A program made the position numbers and the translations under genes. Of a DNA stretch of 64,000 bases, positions 8,096-17,478 are shown in pieces. This stretch comes from Acidobacteriaceae bacterium (lineage in GTDB: Bacteria > Acidobacteriota > Terriglobia > Terriglobales > Acidobacteriaceae), in NCBI GenBank assembly GCA_025462885.1, contig JAOAPN010000012.1, positions 1 through 64,000 of the forward strand, in the 5' to 3' direction. Each line of letters starts with the position of its first letter. Within the stretch, counting starts at the first letter, position 1. The notes beneath the pieces were generated by a model. The model saw nothing but the letters and a program-made list of their open reading frames with translations, was not told where the DNA came from and did no database searches.

Positions 8096-8953
8096 CTAAG
8101 CGGTGGTGTAGAACTGCGCGATGTTGCGGAATTTCTGGTAGCGCTGCTCCAGCAACTCATCGACAGGAAGGGCGCGAATTGTGCCGAGGTGATAGCGAAG
8201 CTTCTCGTCCAGCATTGCCATGGCGGCAGCGGGATCGTTCTGGGTACCGCCTGGCGGCTCGGGGAGAACATCGTCCACGCAGCCTAGACGTTTGACGTCG
8301 AAGGCGGTGTATTTGAGAGCAGCGGCGGCCTGCTGTTTCTTGCTGGCGTCCTTCCACATAATGGAGGCGCAGCCCTCGGGCGAGATGACGGAGTAGATGG
8401 CGTTCTCGAGCATGAGAACGCGGTCTGCCACGGCGAGTGCCAGGGCTCCGCCGGAACCGCCTTCGCCGGTGATGGTGGCGATAGTAGGGACGCGGAGACG
8501 GGACATTTCGAGCAGGTTGCGAGCGATCGCTTCGCCCTGGCCGCGCTCCTCTGCCCCGATGCCGGGGTAGGCTCCGGCAAGGTCGAGGAAGGTGAAGACG
8601 GGGCGGTTGAACTTTTCGGCAATACGCATGGCGCGGAGGGCCTTGCGGTAGCCTTCGGGCTCGGGACTGCCGAACTTGCGGGTGACGCGCTCTTTGAGGG
8701 TGCGGCCCTTCAGGTTGGCAATGACGAGAACCGGCTCGCCGTGAAAGAGAGCCATGCCGCAGGTCATCGCGGGATCATCGCCGAAGGCCCGGTCGCCGTG
8801 AATCTCGCTGAAGTCGGTGAAGAGTGCTTCGATGAAGTCCATCGGATAGGGACGCTGCGGGTGCCGGGCTAACTCGGTCCGCAACCATGCTTCATTTGCG
8901 GGAGCAGGAGCGGAGGAGCTGTGTTCAATTCTGCTGGATGCTTGTTCTGCCAT
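8096..8953 (-). CDS. accA: Acetyl-CoA carboxylase carboxyltransferase subunit alpha
   Basis: AccA pairs with AccD to move the carboxyl group from biotin to acetyl-CoA, giving malonyl-CoA for fatty acid synthesis. The 285-residue frame carries diagnostic segments: HPQRPYPMDFIE, GDRAFGDDPA, GSPEPEGYRKALR, GAYPGIGAEERGQ and GEGGSGGALA, and ends with the usual QRYQKFRNIAQF. It is slightly shorter than E. coli AccA (319), mainly through a short N terminus. accD and accBC are not in the window. The ATG at 8953 is used. Confidence 0.96.
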   Translation of the reverse strand: MAEQASSRIEHSSSAPAPANEAWLRTELARHPQRPYPMDFIEALFTDFSEIHGDRAFGDDPAMTCGMALFHGEPVLVIANLKGRTLKERVTRKFGSPEPEGYRKALRAMRIAEKFNRPVFTFLDLAGAYPGIGAEERGQGEAIARNLLEMSRLRVPTIATITGEGGSGGALALAVADRVLMLENAIYSVISPEGCASIMWKDASKKQQAAAALKYTAFDVKRLGCVDDVLPEPPGGTQNDPAAAMAMLDEKLRYHLGTIRALPVDELLEQRYQKFRNIAQFYTTA

Positions 8954-9016
8954 ATCTATTCTTTAGAACCCAGCCTCGATTGTATACGGGTAGCTCTTGC
9001 GATGACTTAGGAAGAC

Positions 9017-10033
9017 TTAACCACGAGGCTCCTCAGCTTTGCCGGAGGTCGCGGAGGTGAAGATGGCCTCGATGACGGCCATGTTTTTGATCGCGTCCGC
9101 CAACGGTATGGGAGCGGATCCGCCTTCGCGGATTGCGCTGGAGAAGACGTCTCCCTGGATCGTGTACTGATCACAGATGGGGAAGGTCTCGGTGGTAATT
9201 CCTCCGCCGAAGACGTCCAGGCCGGAGTCGATGAAGATGCGCGTGGGGCGGTCCGGCGGAGCGTTGAAGGGAATCTCCAATTCGATGCGACCTTTGGTTC
9301 CGAAGACGTGGACGCGCTGGTAGGGGACCAACTGGGTGCTGCAGGTGAAGGTCGCCTGACCGGAGGGAAAGTCGAGCAGCGCGGAGGTCAGCCGGTCCGT
9401 CCCCATCTGCGGGTCGCGTTCGATGCAACCCATGACACGCTTCGGCTCCTCTCCGAAGAGGAAGCGGGCGATGTTGATGGGATAGCAGCCGATATCCATG
9501 AGAGCGCCGCCACCGTACTCGGGAATGTTGCGGATGTTCGCCGGGTTGACGTTGGTGTAGCTGAAGAAGCCCTGGATGGCACGAAGGTCGCCGATGCGTC
9601 CTTCGGCGATCAGCTCGCGGGTTCGGAGCCATTGGGGATGGATTCGCACCATGAAAGCTTCGCCGATCATCACGCCGGTGCGTGCTTGAACTTCGACGAG
9701 CGTCTTCGCTTCGGCGACGGTGAGGCTCAGGGGCTTCTCGCAGAGGACATGCTTCCCTGCCTCGGCAGCTTTAATCGTCCACGGAACGTGCAAGTGATTG
9801 GGGAGAGGGTTGTAGATGGCCTCGATGGTTGGATCGGCGAGGAGTTCCTCGTAGGATCCGTAGGCTCTCTCGATGCCAAGGGTCGCTGCTGCCTGTTGGG
9901 CTTGCGCCAGATCGCGGGAGGCGATGGCGGCGATGTGGGAGAGCTCGCCCTTTTGCATCGCGGGCAGGACTTTTGTCAGTCCGATTTTGGCAGTGCTCAG
10001 GACGCCCCAGCGGACTTTGTCAGTGGATTTCAT
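9017..10033 (-). CDS. Gfo/Idh/MocA-family NAD(P)-dependent dehydrogenase
   Basis: The 338-residue protein has the family's Rossmann start (WGVLSTAKIG), the PNHLHVPW segment and the CEKPLSL motif with the catalytic-region Lys, followed by the alpha/beta domain with GGGALMDIGCYPIN. Similarity in layout is closest to xylose/sugar 1-dehydrogenase-like members. It lacks an export signal, unlike the two members near 33-36 kb, so it should be cytosolic. It lies 123 bases downstream of the aldo/keto reductase gene on the same strand; both could serve sugar oxidation/reduction, but no substrate can be read. Confidence 0.88.
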   Translation of the reverse strand: MKSTDKVRWGVLSTAKIGLTKVLPAMQKGELSHIAAIASRDLAQAQQAAATLGIERAYGSYEELLADPTIEAIYNPLPNHLHVPWTIKAAEAGKHVLCEKPLSLTVAEAKTLVEVQARTGVMIGEAFMVRIHPQWLRTRELIAEGRIGDLRAIQGFFSYTNVNPANIRNIPEYGGGALMDIGCYPINIARFLFGEEPKRVMGCIERDPQMGTDRLTSALLDFPSGQATFTCSTQLVPYQRVHVFGTKGRIELEIPFNAPPDRPTRIFIDSGLDVFGGGITTETFPICDQYTIQGDVFSSAIREGGSAPIPLADAIKNMAVIEAIFTSATSGKAEEPRG

Positions 10034-10155
10034 AGAGCAACATCATAACTTGCCTGCTCGTGGTGAGGGCCAGGCAGTGGCAGATTCTATTGAGGATAGG
10101 AGTTCTAGCGCCGGATCGTTTGATGCCCGACGCTCCGTGTAGACAGAGCCAGCGG

Positions 10156-11106
10156 TTAGGGATGAGTGGCGAGGAAGTTTCCAATCTCCGTGTACTCTGC
10201 TTCCGAGAGGCGGAATATCGTTACCGGCAGTGTTCCTTCTACTTGTTTTGGATTGCGGCTGCCTACGATGGCTGCTGTGATCGCTGGATTGTGGAGAGTC
10301 CATGCGATCGCTACGACACCTGCGTTGACATCGTGGCGATCTCCGATCTCTTTAAGAAGGTTTGCGATGGCGAGGTTCCGGGTGAGGTAGGGCTCCTGAT
10401 AGTTCTTGGCCTTGCGGCGAAAGTCGCTCTCGGGGAAGGCGGCGACGCGCGCGCGGGTCATGGCTCCGGTGAGGAGACCGGAGTGCATCGGGGCGTAGTT
10501 GATGACGCCGATGTTCTGCTGCTTGCAGAAGGGCAGGATTTCGGCCTCGACGCTGCGGTTGATCATGGAATACGGGGGTTGGAGCGAGGTGATGGGAGCG
10601 ATCTTCTCCGCCTGCTGCATCTGGGCGACGGAGAAGTTGGACGCTCCGATCCACCGAACCTTACCCTCACGTTGTAAGTCGGCCATGGTGGACCAGCCCT
10701 CTTCGAGCTCTTCTTCGGGCTTGGGCCAGTGAATCTGGTAGAGATCGATGGTCTCGACGCCGAGACGACGGAGGCTGGCCTCGCACTCTTCGCGAATGGT
10801 TTTGAGGGAGTGGGTGATCTCCTTCTTTTCGTTCCAGACCATGCCGCACTTCGTAAAGATGTAGGGCTTCCTGGACGAGAGCTTGAGGGCTTTAGCGACA
10901 ACTTCTTCGGAGTGGCCGAGGCCGTAGACGGCAGCGGTGTCGATCCAGTTGATGCCGAGGTCGAGGGCACGGTGGATGGCGTCGACGGAGTCCGCGTCAT
11001 CCTGGGGACCCCAGCCGTGGGCCCAGTCTGCGCCGCCGACGGCCCAGGCACCGAAGCCGATGGAGGTAATGTCGAGGTCTGAGTTACCTAGTTTTTTGGT
11101 TTCCAT
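10156..11106 (-). CDS. Aldo/keto reductase
   Basis: The start is placed at the ATG at 11106 (METKKLGNSDL), since the 26 upstream in-frame codons have no family similarity. The 316-residue protein shows the TIM-barrel AKR signatures: GFGAWAVGG, NWIDTAAVYGLGHSE with the catalytic Asp and Tyr, the TKCG Lys strand, DLYQIHWP with the catalytic His, and a C-terminal NADP-binding segment (IVGSRNPKQVE). It reduces an unidentified carbonyl or oxidises a sugar/alcohol in the cytosol. Confidence 0.9.
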   Translation of the reverse strand: METKKLGNSDLDITSIGFGAWAVGGADWAHGWGPQDDADSVDAIHRALDLGINWIDTAAVYGLGHSEEVVAKALKLSSRKPYIFTKCGMVWNEKKEITHSLKTIREECEASLRRLGVETIDLYQIHWPKPEEELEEGWSTMADLQREGKVRWIGASNFSVAQMQQAEKIAPITSLQPPYSMINRSVEAEILPFCKQQNIGVINYAPMHSGLLTGAMTRARVAAFPESDFRRKAKNYQEPYLTRNLAIANLLKEIGDRHDVNAGVVAIAWTLHNPAITAAIVGSRNPKQVEGTLPVTIFRLSEAEYTEIGNFLATHP

Positions 11107-11391
11107 AGTGAATAGAATGCTACAGGTTTTCGGAATGATCACGGACGTGACTGGGTTTGAGCACGTTTCATCTGTCAGGAGCAATACCGGGAATGCTGGA
11201 GCGAGCGAACAAAGCGCTCGATGCGGCCAAGCACGCGGGTCGCAACTGCCTCCGAGTGGCCGAAGACTCTGCTTCCAAACCGCAACTTACTTAGTCCGGA
11301 AGTCAGTGAAGTCAGACCCGGGTGTTTCATCCCTGCAACGGTTTGTTTTAGTCTTGAGTGCAACGAGGGTTTCTTGCGCGAGATATCGGAA

Positions 11392-12390
11392 GTGAAGAAT
11401 GGAGAGATCGGTCTATCGGTCAAAAGCTCTGCGCCTTCCTGCTGCGCTCCTCCCTCCGAGCGAACTGCGGATGCGGTGAGTGAGGGTACTGTTGTGAGGG
11501 GCGGTTCGCAGTCTTCCGCTTCCCTGCCGATGGTTACTCTGCCGGGTGGCGACTTTCTGATGGGCACGGATTATGCCGGTGCCTTTGCGGCGGACGGTGA
11601 AGGGCCGATCCGAGCGGTGGCGCTGACCCTGTTTGAAATTGATCCTTATCCGGTTACGAATCAAGATTTCGCTGCTTTTATCGATGCCACAGGCTATCGC
11701 ACCGAGGCAGAGGTCTTTGAGTGGTCGTTCTGTTTCTGGATGCAGCTTCCGAAGGAACGGCTGGACGAGTTGGTGGAAGACACGGTGGCGGCGGCTCCCT
11801 GGTGGTGCAAGGTGCCGGGCGCCTCCTGGCGCAGTCCGGAAGGTCCGGGATCGAGCGTGGAAGAGCGCGAGGACTTCCCGGTCGTGCACGTCTCGTGGAA
11901 CGATGCGGCCGCGTATGCGGCGTGGGCCGGCAAATCGCTGCCGACAGAAGCACAGTGGGAGTATGCGGCGCGGGGCGGACTGGTGCAGAAGCTCTATCCG
12001 TGGGGGGATGAGTTGACGCCGCAGGGGCAGCATCTCTGCAACGTCTGGCAGGGTCAGTTCCCGCAGGTCGATACGGCCGAGGATGGTTTCGCGGGGCCGT
12101 GCCCGGTGGGCACCTTTCCTCCCAATGGATACGGTATTTATTCGATGACGGGAAATGTGTGGGAGTGGTGCTCAGACTGGTTTGGAAGAACGTTTGAGGC
12201 GGAACCGACACAGCATGATCCTGCAGGGCCTGTGCTCGAGGAATCGAATGGAAGCAAGGTCATGAAGGGTGGTTCGTTTCTATGTCATGCCTCCTACTGC
12301 AATCGATATCGCGTTGCAGCGCGAACATCGAATACGACGGACAGCTCAGCTTCTAACGTCGGCTTTCGCTGCGTTCGCAACTTGAGATAA
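11392..12390 (+). CDS. Formylglycine-generating enzyme (sulfatase activator)
   Basis: The C-terminal SUMF1/FGE-sulfatase domain (PGGDFLMG to GFRCVRN) includes the copper-binding/active Cys pair in GGSFLCHASYCNRYR, equivalent to human Cys336 and Cys341. It is therefore a genuine FGE rather than one of the many FGE-like paralogues. It converts a sulfatase active-site Cys to formylglycine, and the next gene, 58 bases on, encodes a sulfatase with exactly the required CxPxR motif. The start is uncertain: the frame is open from 11221; GTG at 11392 gives 332 residues and keeps the SCCAPP segment often seen near the N terminus of bacterial relatives. No signal peptide is seen, so it should act in the cytosol before Tat export of its substrate. 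Confidence 0.9.
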   Translation: MKNGEIGLSVKSSAPSCCAPPSERTADAVSEGTVVRGGSQSSASLPMVTLPGGDFLMGTDYAGAFAADGEGPIRAVALTLFEIDPYPVTNQDFAAFIDATGYRTEAEVFEWSFCFWMQLPKERLDELVEDTVAAAPWWCKVPGASWRSPEGPGSSVEEREDFPVVHVSWNDAAAYAAWAGKSLPTEAQWEYAARGGLVQKLYPWGDELTPQGQHLCNVWQGQFPQVDTAEDGFAGPCPVGTFPPNGYGIYSMTGNVWEWCSDWFGRTFEAEPTQHDPAGPVLEESNGSKVMKGGSFLCHASYCNRYRVAARTSNTTDSSASNVGFRCVRNLR

Positions 12391-12448
12391 GCATCTTTTT
12401 TTACCTGATTTCCCCCGAGTCATAATTTCAGTTTCAGAGGCCATCTTT

Positions 12449-13972
12449 ATGAGCACCCAGGACACGTTGAATCCTTCTCGCAGACAATTTCTGACTGGTG
12501 CCGCTGGAGCGGCTTTGGCAACTGCTCTTCCGGTTGCTGCAGAGCAGACTACAGCAGCCAAAGTGCCGGTGACGCGTGGAAGGAAGAAGCCGCTGAATGT
12601 GCTGTTCTTCATGGCGGATGATATGCGGCCGGAGCTGGCCTGCTATGGCAGCCGCTTCCATGCGGAGAGCCCGAATATCGACAAGCTGGCCGCGGCCGGG
12701 GTTCGCTTCGATCGAAACTACTGCCAGTTCCCGCTGTGCAATCCCTCACGGTCTTCGCTGTTCACAGGGCATCCTCCGCATACAACTGGGGTTCTCGGGA
12801 ACACCACAGGGGTGGTGAAGGAGCATCCGGAGTTTATGACTTTGCCGCGGTTGTTCCGCGAGAACGGGTATACGACGCTGCGGAGCGGCAAGCTGTTCCA
12901 TGCGGGGCTGGATGACCCCAAGGCGTGGACTGAGTTCGATGGGGATGTGGAGTCAATGCATCCGACGCAGGTGGGACGTCGCATGGACTTGAAGCGAGAA
13001 CAGATCCCGATGCCGGATGGAGTGCTGCCGGTGTTGCCCGGAGACAATCAGCGGGCAGCGCACTCCGACCAGATCCTGGTGCTGGAGGGGAACGGTGAAG
13101 GTGCCGGGGACTACATGGTGGCCGACCGCGCGATCAACTACCTGCGACAGTGCAAGGACAAGCCTTTCTTTATCGGGTGCGGATTCTCCAAGCCGCATAG
13201 CCCTCCGCAGGCTCCGCAACGCTTCTTCGACATGTACGACCCGAAGAAGATCACGATGCCGACAGACTTCGCGGCGTGGCCCTATGTTCCGGAGGGCTTC
13301 CCGACGGCGGCGATCCGGATGCGCAATGCGGACCTGTTTATCGGGCGCGGGGCTTCTGTCGATGAGGCGCGGGAGGTCATTCGGGCTTACCTCGCTTCGA
13401 TCTCCTGGGCAGACTGGAATCTTGGCCGAGTACTGGGGGAGCTGGATCGGCTGGGGCTTCGGGAGAACGCCGCAGTCGTCTTCGTCGCGGACCACGGATA
13501 TCAGTTGGGCGAGAAGGGTAAGTGGTCGAAGGCCGGGTCGCTGTTCGAGCAAGGGACGCGGGTGCCGCTGATTATTCATATGCCGGGAGCCAAAGGGAAT
13601 GGGCGGTCCTGCACACGGATCGTCCAGTCGCTCGATCTCTACCGGACGATGGCGGAACTTGCGGGGCTCGAAGCAGGAGCGGAGATCGAGGGAAGCAGTC
13701 TGGTTCCGCTGCTGCAGGATCCGCGCGCCACGTGGGAGCGACCTGCTTATAGCGTGTGGAGCGAGGATGGTAAGACGATCCACGGAACCATGGTTCGGAC
13801 CGAGCAATGGCGCTATGCGGAGTTTGGTAAGGGCGCGGCCAATGGAGCGATGCTGTTCGACGTCCATGCCGATCCGATGGAGTTGACGAACCTTGCGGAG
13901 TTGCCAAAGCACAAAGCGGTACGGGAGCAGCTTTCGGGTTTGATTGCAGCTTACAGCTATCCGGCTGGCTGA
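12449..13972 (+). CDS. Tat-exported Cys-type sulfatase
   Basis: The 507-residue alkaline-phosphatase-superfamily protein begins with a twin-arginine signal (SRRQFL at residues 10-15, then an Ala-rich hydrophobic core). The sulfatase signature CNPSR starts at Cys97, which the adjacent FGE would turn into formylglycine. Metal-binding segments ADDMRPELACYG, the later VADHGYQLGEKGKWSK and a C-terminal GTMVRTEQWRYAEF block resemble iduronate-2-sulfatase-like enzymes. The substrate, probably a sulfated polysaccharide or ester, is unknown. Tat export fits an enzyme folded and modified in the cytosol. Confidence 0.92.
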   Translation: MSTQDTLNPSRRQFLTGAAGAALATALPVAAEQTTAAKVPVTRGRKKPLNVLFFMADDMRPELACYGSRFHAESPNIDKLAAAGVRFDRNYCQFPLCNPSRSSLFTGHPPHTTGVLGNTTGVVKEHPEFMTLPRLFRENGYTTLRSGKLFHAGLDDPKAWTEFDGDVESMHPTQVGRRMDLKREQIPMPDGVLPVLPGDNQRAAHSDQILVLEGNGEGAGDYMVADRAINYLRQCKDKPFFIGCGFSKPHSPPQAPQRFFDMYDPKKITMPTDFAAWPYVPEGFPTAAIRMRNADLFIGRGASVDEAREVIRAYLASISWADWNLGRVLGELDRLGLRENAAVVFVADHGYQLGEKGKWSKAGSLFEQGTRVPLIIHMPGAKGNGRSCTRIVQSLDLYRTMAELAGLEAGAEIEGSSLVPLLQDPRATWERPAYSVWSEDGKTIHGTMVRTEQWRYAEFGKGAANGAMLFDVHADPMELTNLAELPKHKAVREQLSGLIAAYSYPAG

Positions 13973-14097
13973 TCGGATAGGGTTGCCCATCGCGCATCGT
14001 TCGTTGTTGGCACTATGATTCTTTCCAGATTTCAATGCTGCACTCTGTGGTCGCGAGATGCTGTCTCCAGGCGGTGCGGTATGCGAAGGAGCGGCAC

Positions 14098-16263
14098 GTG
14101 CGTAGAGTCTGGTGGGGAATCGGGTTGGTTGCGCTGGTTGGCGGCGGTCTATGGCTCACCGGCTCGAGGCGTGTGATTGCCGGGGCGGTTGGCGCACAGG
14201 CGGTAAGGCAGGACTGGGCTACGTATGGTGGGGGCGTTGAAGGAGAGCGGTACTCGGGACTGACGCAGATCAATGCCGCCAACGTGCATCAGTTGGAGGT
14301 GGCATGGACCTTCGATCCGCATGAAGAGGGCGGGCTACAGACGAATCCACTGATCGTCGGGCGGACTCTGTACGGATATACGCCTTCGCAGAAGGTGATT
14401 GCGCTGGATGGGGCTACAGGAAAGGTAGTGTGGACGTTCGATCCCGGAGGCGTGGGACGACAGCCTGCGCGGGGTTTGAGCTACTGGAGCGATGGGAAGT
14501 CGAACATCCTGTTTGCGGGTGCTCTGTCGAATCTTTATGCGCTGGATCCGGCGACGGGTAAGGTTATTTCGTCGTTTGGCGACGGCGGCAGGATCGATCT
14601 GCGCAAGGGACTCACGGAAGGCGATGTATCGAAGGAGTTTGCTGCGCTGACCACACCGGGCGTGCTGTTCAAGGACATGATTATCATCGGCTTCAGGGCT
14701 CCCGAGACGAAGCCTGCGCTCCATGGAGACATCCGTGCGTTCGATGTGCACACCGGGGCGCTGCGGTGGACGTTCCATACGATTCCCCATCCCGGAGAGT
14801 ACGGCTACGAAACCTGGCCGAAGGGTGCATGGAAGGTGACGGGTTCGGCGAACAACTGGGCTGGCATGGTGCTGGATGAGAAGCGCGGAATGCTGTTTGT
14901 TCCGACTGGCTCCGCGGTGACGGACTTCTACGGGGACGACCGTATCGGGAACGATCTATTCGCTAATACTCTCCTGGCGCTCGACGCCAATACCGGCAAG
15001 CGTATCTGGCACTTTCAGGCGGTCCACCACGATATCTGGGATAGGGACTTCCCTTCTCCTCCGGTGCTGCTGACGGTGCAGCGGAATGGGAAGGCCGTCG
15101 ATGCGGTGGCGCAGACGACCAAGCACGGGTTCGTATTTCTATTCGAGAGAGCGACTGGCAAGCCGCTGTTTCCCATCGAGGAGAGACCCTTCCCCGGCTC
15201 GAACGTTCCCGGAGAAAAGACCTCTGCGACGCAGCCGATTCCCTCGGCTCCAGCGCCGTACGCACGGCAGTTGCTTACCGCGGAGATGCTGACGACGCGC
15301 ACGCCGGAGGCTCATGCGTTGGCGGTCGAGGAGTTCAGTAAGATTCGCAGCGAAGGACAGTTTGTGCCATTCAGCGTGGACAAGCAGACAGTTGTATTTC
15401 CGGGTTTCGATGGAGGCGCGGAGTGGGGTGGCCCGGCGGTCGATCCGCGTAGCGGCGTAATCTATATCAACTCCAATGACATTGCATGGACGGGTGGTTT
15501 GACGGAGAACAAGGCAGGCGGCGGTGTGGGCTCGACGGTCTATCAGAACCAGTGTGCGGCCTGCCACGGTGCGGACCGCAAGGGTTCGCCGGGGGCATTT
15601 CCTTCGTTGGTCAGTGTGGATCAGCGGTTCTCGGATGCGGCCATCACAGAGGTCGTCCATAACGGACGTGGCAGGATGCCTTCGTTTCCCAGGGTAACGG
15701 ATGCAAGGCTCGAGGCGCTGCTGAACTATCTGAAGACAGGGAATGATCCGGCGGCGGGCAATCGGGCAGCCGGGGCTCGCGATTCTTCTTCGAAGCGTGA
15801 GGCGGAGTCCGGCGTGGCACCGGCGGTCATGGCGAAGTACCGGTTTACGGGCTACCGGAAGTTTTTAGATCCGGACGGCTACCCGGCGATTGTGCCACCG
15901 TGGGGCACGTTGAATGCGATCGACCTCAATACAGGCAAGTATCTTTGGAAGATTCCGCTGGGAGAGTACCCAGAACTGGCCGCGAAAGGGATGAAGAACA
16001 CGGGGTCCGAGAACTACGGTGGCCCGATCGTGACGGCTGGCGGCGTGGTAATCATCAGTGCGACCATCTTCGACCGGAAGATACGGGCTTTCGACAGCAG
16101 GACGGGAAACCTGCTTTGGGAGGCCAGCCTGCCGTATGCCGGCAATGCTACACCTGCGACGTACATGATCGACGGTAAGCAGTATGTTGTGATTGCGACC
16201 AGCGGAGCGCGGGATCGTAAAGGTCCGCAGGGCGCGGCGTACGTTGCGTTTGCCCTGCCGTAG
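14098..16263 (+). CDS. PQQ-dependent quinoprotein dehydrogenase with an embedded cytochrome c domain
   Basis: The frame opens at 14035, but the GTG at 14098 has a strong upstream AAGGAG and is preferred (721 residues). An N-terminal membrane anchor (WWGIGLVALVGGGLWL) precedes an eight-bladed quinoprotein propeller with GGGVEGERYSGLTQIN, W-motif repeats (GKVVWTFDP, LRWTFHT, GKRIWHFQ, GKYLWKI, NLLWEASL) and HHDIWDRDFPSPP. A heme c motif CAACH (Cys486, Cys489, His490) with a likely Met ligand in GRMPSF lies between late blades rather than at an end. It probably oxidises a sugar or alcohol in the periplasm and passes electrons to the heme. The stop codon directly abuts that of the convergent gene. 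Confidence 0.85.
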   Translation: MRRVWWGIGLVALVGGGLWLTGSRRVIAGAVGAQAVRQDWATYGGGVEGERYSGLTQINAANVHQLEVAWTFDPHEEGGLQTNPLIVGRTLYGYTPSQKVIALDGATGKVVWTFDPGGVGRQPARGLSYWSDGKSNILFAGALSNLYALDPATGKVISSFGDGGRIDLRKGLTEGDVSKEFAALTTPGVLFKDMIIIGFRAPETKPALHGDIRAFDVHTGALRWTFHTIPHPGEYGYETWPKGAWKVTGSANNWAGMVLDEKRGMLFVPTGSAVTDFYGDDRIGNDLFANTLLALDANTGKRIWHFQAVHHDIWDRDFPSPPVLLTVQRNGKAVDAVAQTTKHGFVFLFERATGKPLFPIEERPFPGSNVPGEKTSATQPIPSAPAPYARQLLTAEMLTTRTPEAHALAVEEFSKIRSEGQFVPFSVDKQTVVFPGFDGGAEWGGPAVDPRSGVIYINSNDIAWTGGLTENKAGGGVGSTVYQNQCAACHGADRKGSPGAFPSLVSVDQRFSDAAITEVVHNGRGRMPSFPRVTDARLEALLNYLKTGNDPAAGNRAAGARDSSSKREAESGVAPAVMAKYRFTGYRKFLDPDGYPAIVPPWGTLNAIDLNTGKYLWKIPLGEYPELAAKGMKNTGSENYGGPIVTAGGVVIISATIFDRKIRAFDSRTGNLLWEASLPYAGNATPATYMIDGKQYVVIATSGARDRKGPQGAAYVAFALP

Positions 16264-17340
16264 TTAAGCTTCGATCAAGAAGACGCCCTGGCTCATGATT
16301 TGTTCTTCTTCGCCCTGGGCGTTTCCTAGCCAGATGTTGAACTCGAGGCCTACGACGTCGATGTGGGTGGACGACTTCCAAGGGGCGCCGGTATGGGCTC
16401 CGTAGGGGTCTCCGAAGGCGATGTGGATGCCGGGAAATTTTTCATCCTGAAGAATGTTGCCGATGACGTGGTCGACTCCGATATTGGTGCCGATGGCGAA
16501 CTCACCGACGCGGTCGGAGTTTTCGTCGGTATGGGTGTAAGCCCAGAAGTCCTGCTCGAGGGCCTTGTTCGCCGAGGAGACCTTGGTGATGCGGTTGCCC
16601 TCGATGTGGATGGTAAGCGGCGTTTCGCGGAGAATGCCGAAGCGGGCGCAGAGGAAGTCGCCGACCACTCCGTCGACGATGAAGACGCCGTTGACTTCGA
16701 GGGGCGAGGTAAAGCACTCGCCGCCGGGGAGGTTGCCCCACTTCTCCGGGCTGATGATGCCGGAGGTCTTGAACCAGCGGTAGTCGGGCGAGAGCTGGGC
16801 GTGGATGTCGGTACCGGCGGGTGTGGTCGCACGGACGTAAGTGGCCTTACGAACCCTGTCGAGGACGGCCTGTGAGAGGCGGTCGACGGCGAGGAAGTCG
16901 GCGCGCATACCCTGGGTCATGATCTGGGGCGTGATGTTGACCATGTGGGCGTGGCGCATACGGCGACGGTTGACAACGTCGGTCATTTCCATGCGCGAAC
17001 GGAGTTCGTTGGGCTGGACTTCGACGGCAAAGATGCTGACCTGCGAGGTCTCCATGTCGGCGAGGACCTCGGCTGGCATACCGACAAGGGGACGTGGCGC
17101 TATGGATTCGAGGACAAATGAGTTCCAGGCGCAGCCGATGCGGTCCAACTCTGCGGCGAGAGAGGCTGCGATGGTGAGGCAGGCCTGATCGGTGATGAGG
17201 GTGACCTTCTCCTCCGGCTGAATCGCGAGACAGGTGGTCACGGCGTTGTGCGCGCCGGGAACGAACTCGGCGGGAAACGGTGCGCTGCGAAGGATGTTCG
17301 CCTGGCCTGTCTGGGTACCCGGTTCTAAAGTCGAGGTCAT
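16264..17340 (-). CDS. M29-type aminopeptidase
   Basis: The start MTSTLEPG at 17340 is chosen over the upstream ATG at 17364, which lacks a ribosome site. The 358-residue protein resembles thermophilic aminopeptidases of family M29 (AmpS/PepS/aminopeptidase T): a GGECFTSP metal-ligand segment, a GILRETPLT strand, and the C-terminal GDPYG...TGAP...STHIDVV region with further metal ligands. Members cleave N-terminal residues with two divalent metals in the cytosol. Somewhat short relative to the usual about 410 residues, mostly at the N terminus, so identification is to the family only. Confidence 0.8.
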   Translation of the reverse strand: MTSTLEPGTQTGQANILRSAPFPAEFVPGAHNAVTTCLAIQPEEKVTLITDQACLTIAASLAAELDRIGCAWNSFVLESIAPRPLVGMPAEVLADMETSQVSIFAVEVQPNELRSRMEMTDVVNRRRMRHAHMVNITPQIMTQGMRADFLAVDRLSQAVLDRVRKATYVRATTPAGTDIHAQLSPDYRWFKTSGIISPEKWGNLPGGECFTSPLEVNGVFIVDGVVGDFLCARFGILRETPLTIHIEGNRITKVSSANKALEQDFWAYTHTDENSDRVGEFAIGTNIGVDHVIGNILQDEKFPGIHIAFGDPYGAHTGAPWKSSTHIDVVGLEFNIWLGNAQGEEEQIMSQGVFLIEA

Positions 17341-17478
17341 GGTCCTGTTACTCCGATGTGTCATTAGAGTAAATGTTTGGCAAGACGGTTCATAGGCCGG
17401 ATTCAGGTTTGAGATGCGTTTGCATTGGGGTTGGATGGTTTTGCGGTTCGCAACGTTACACTTAGGACTGGAGTGCGG

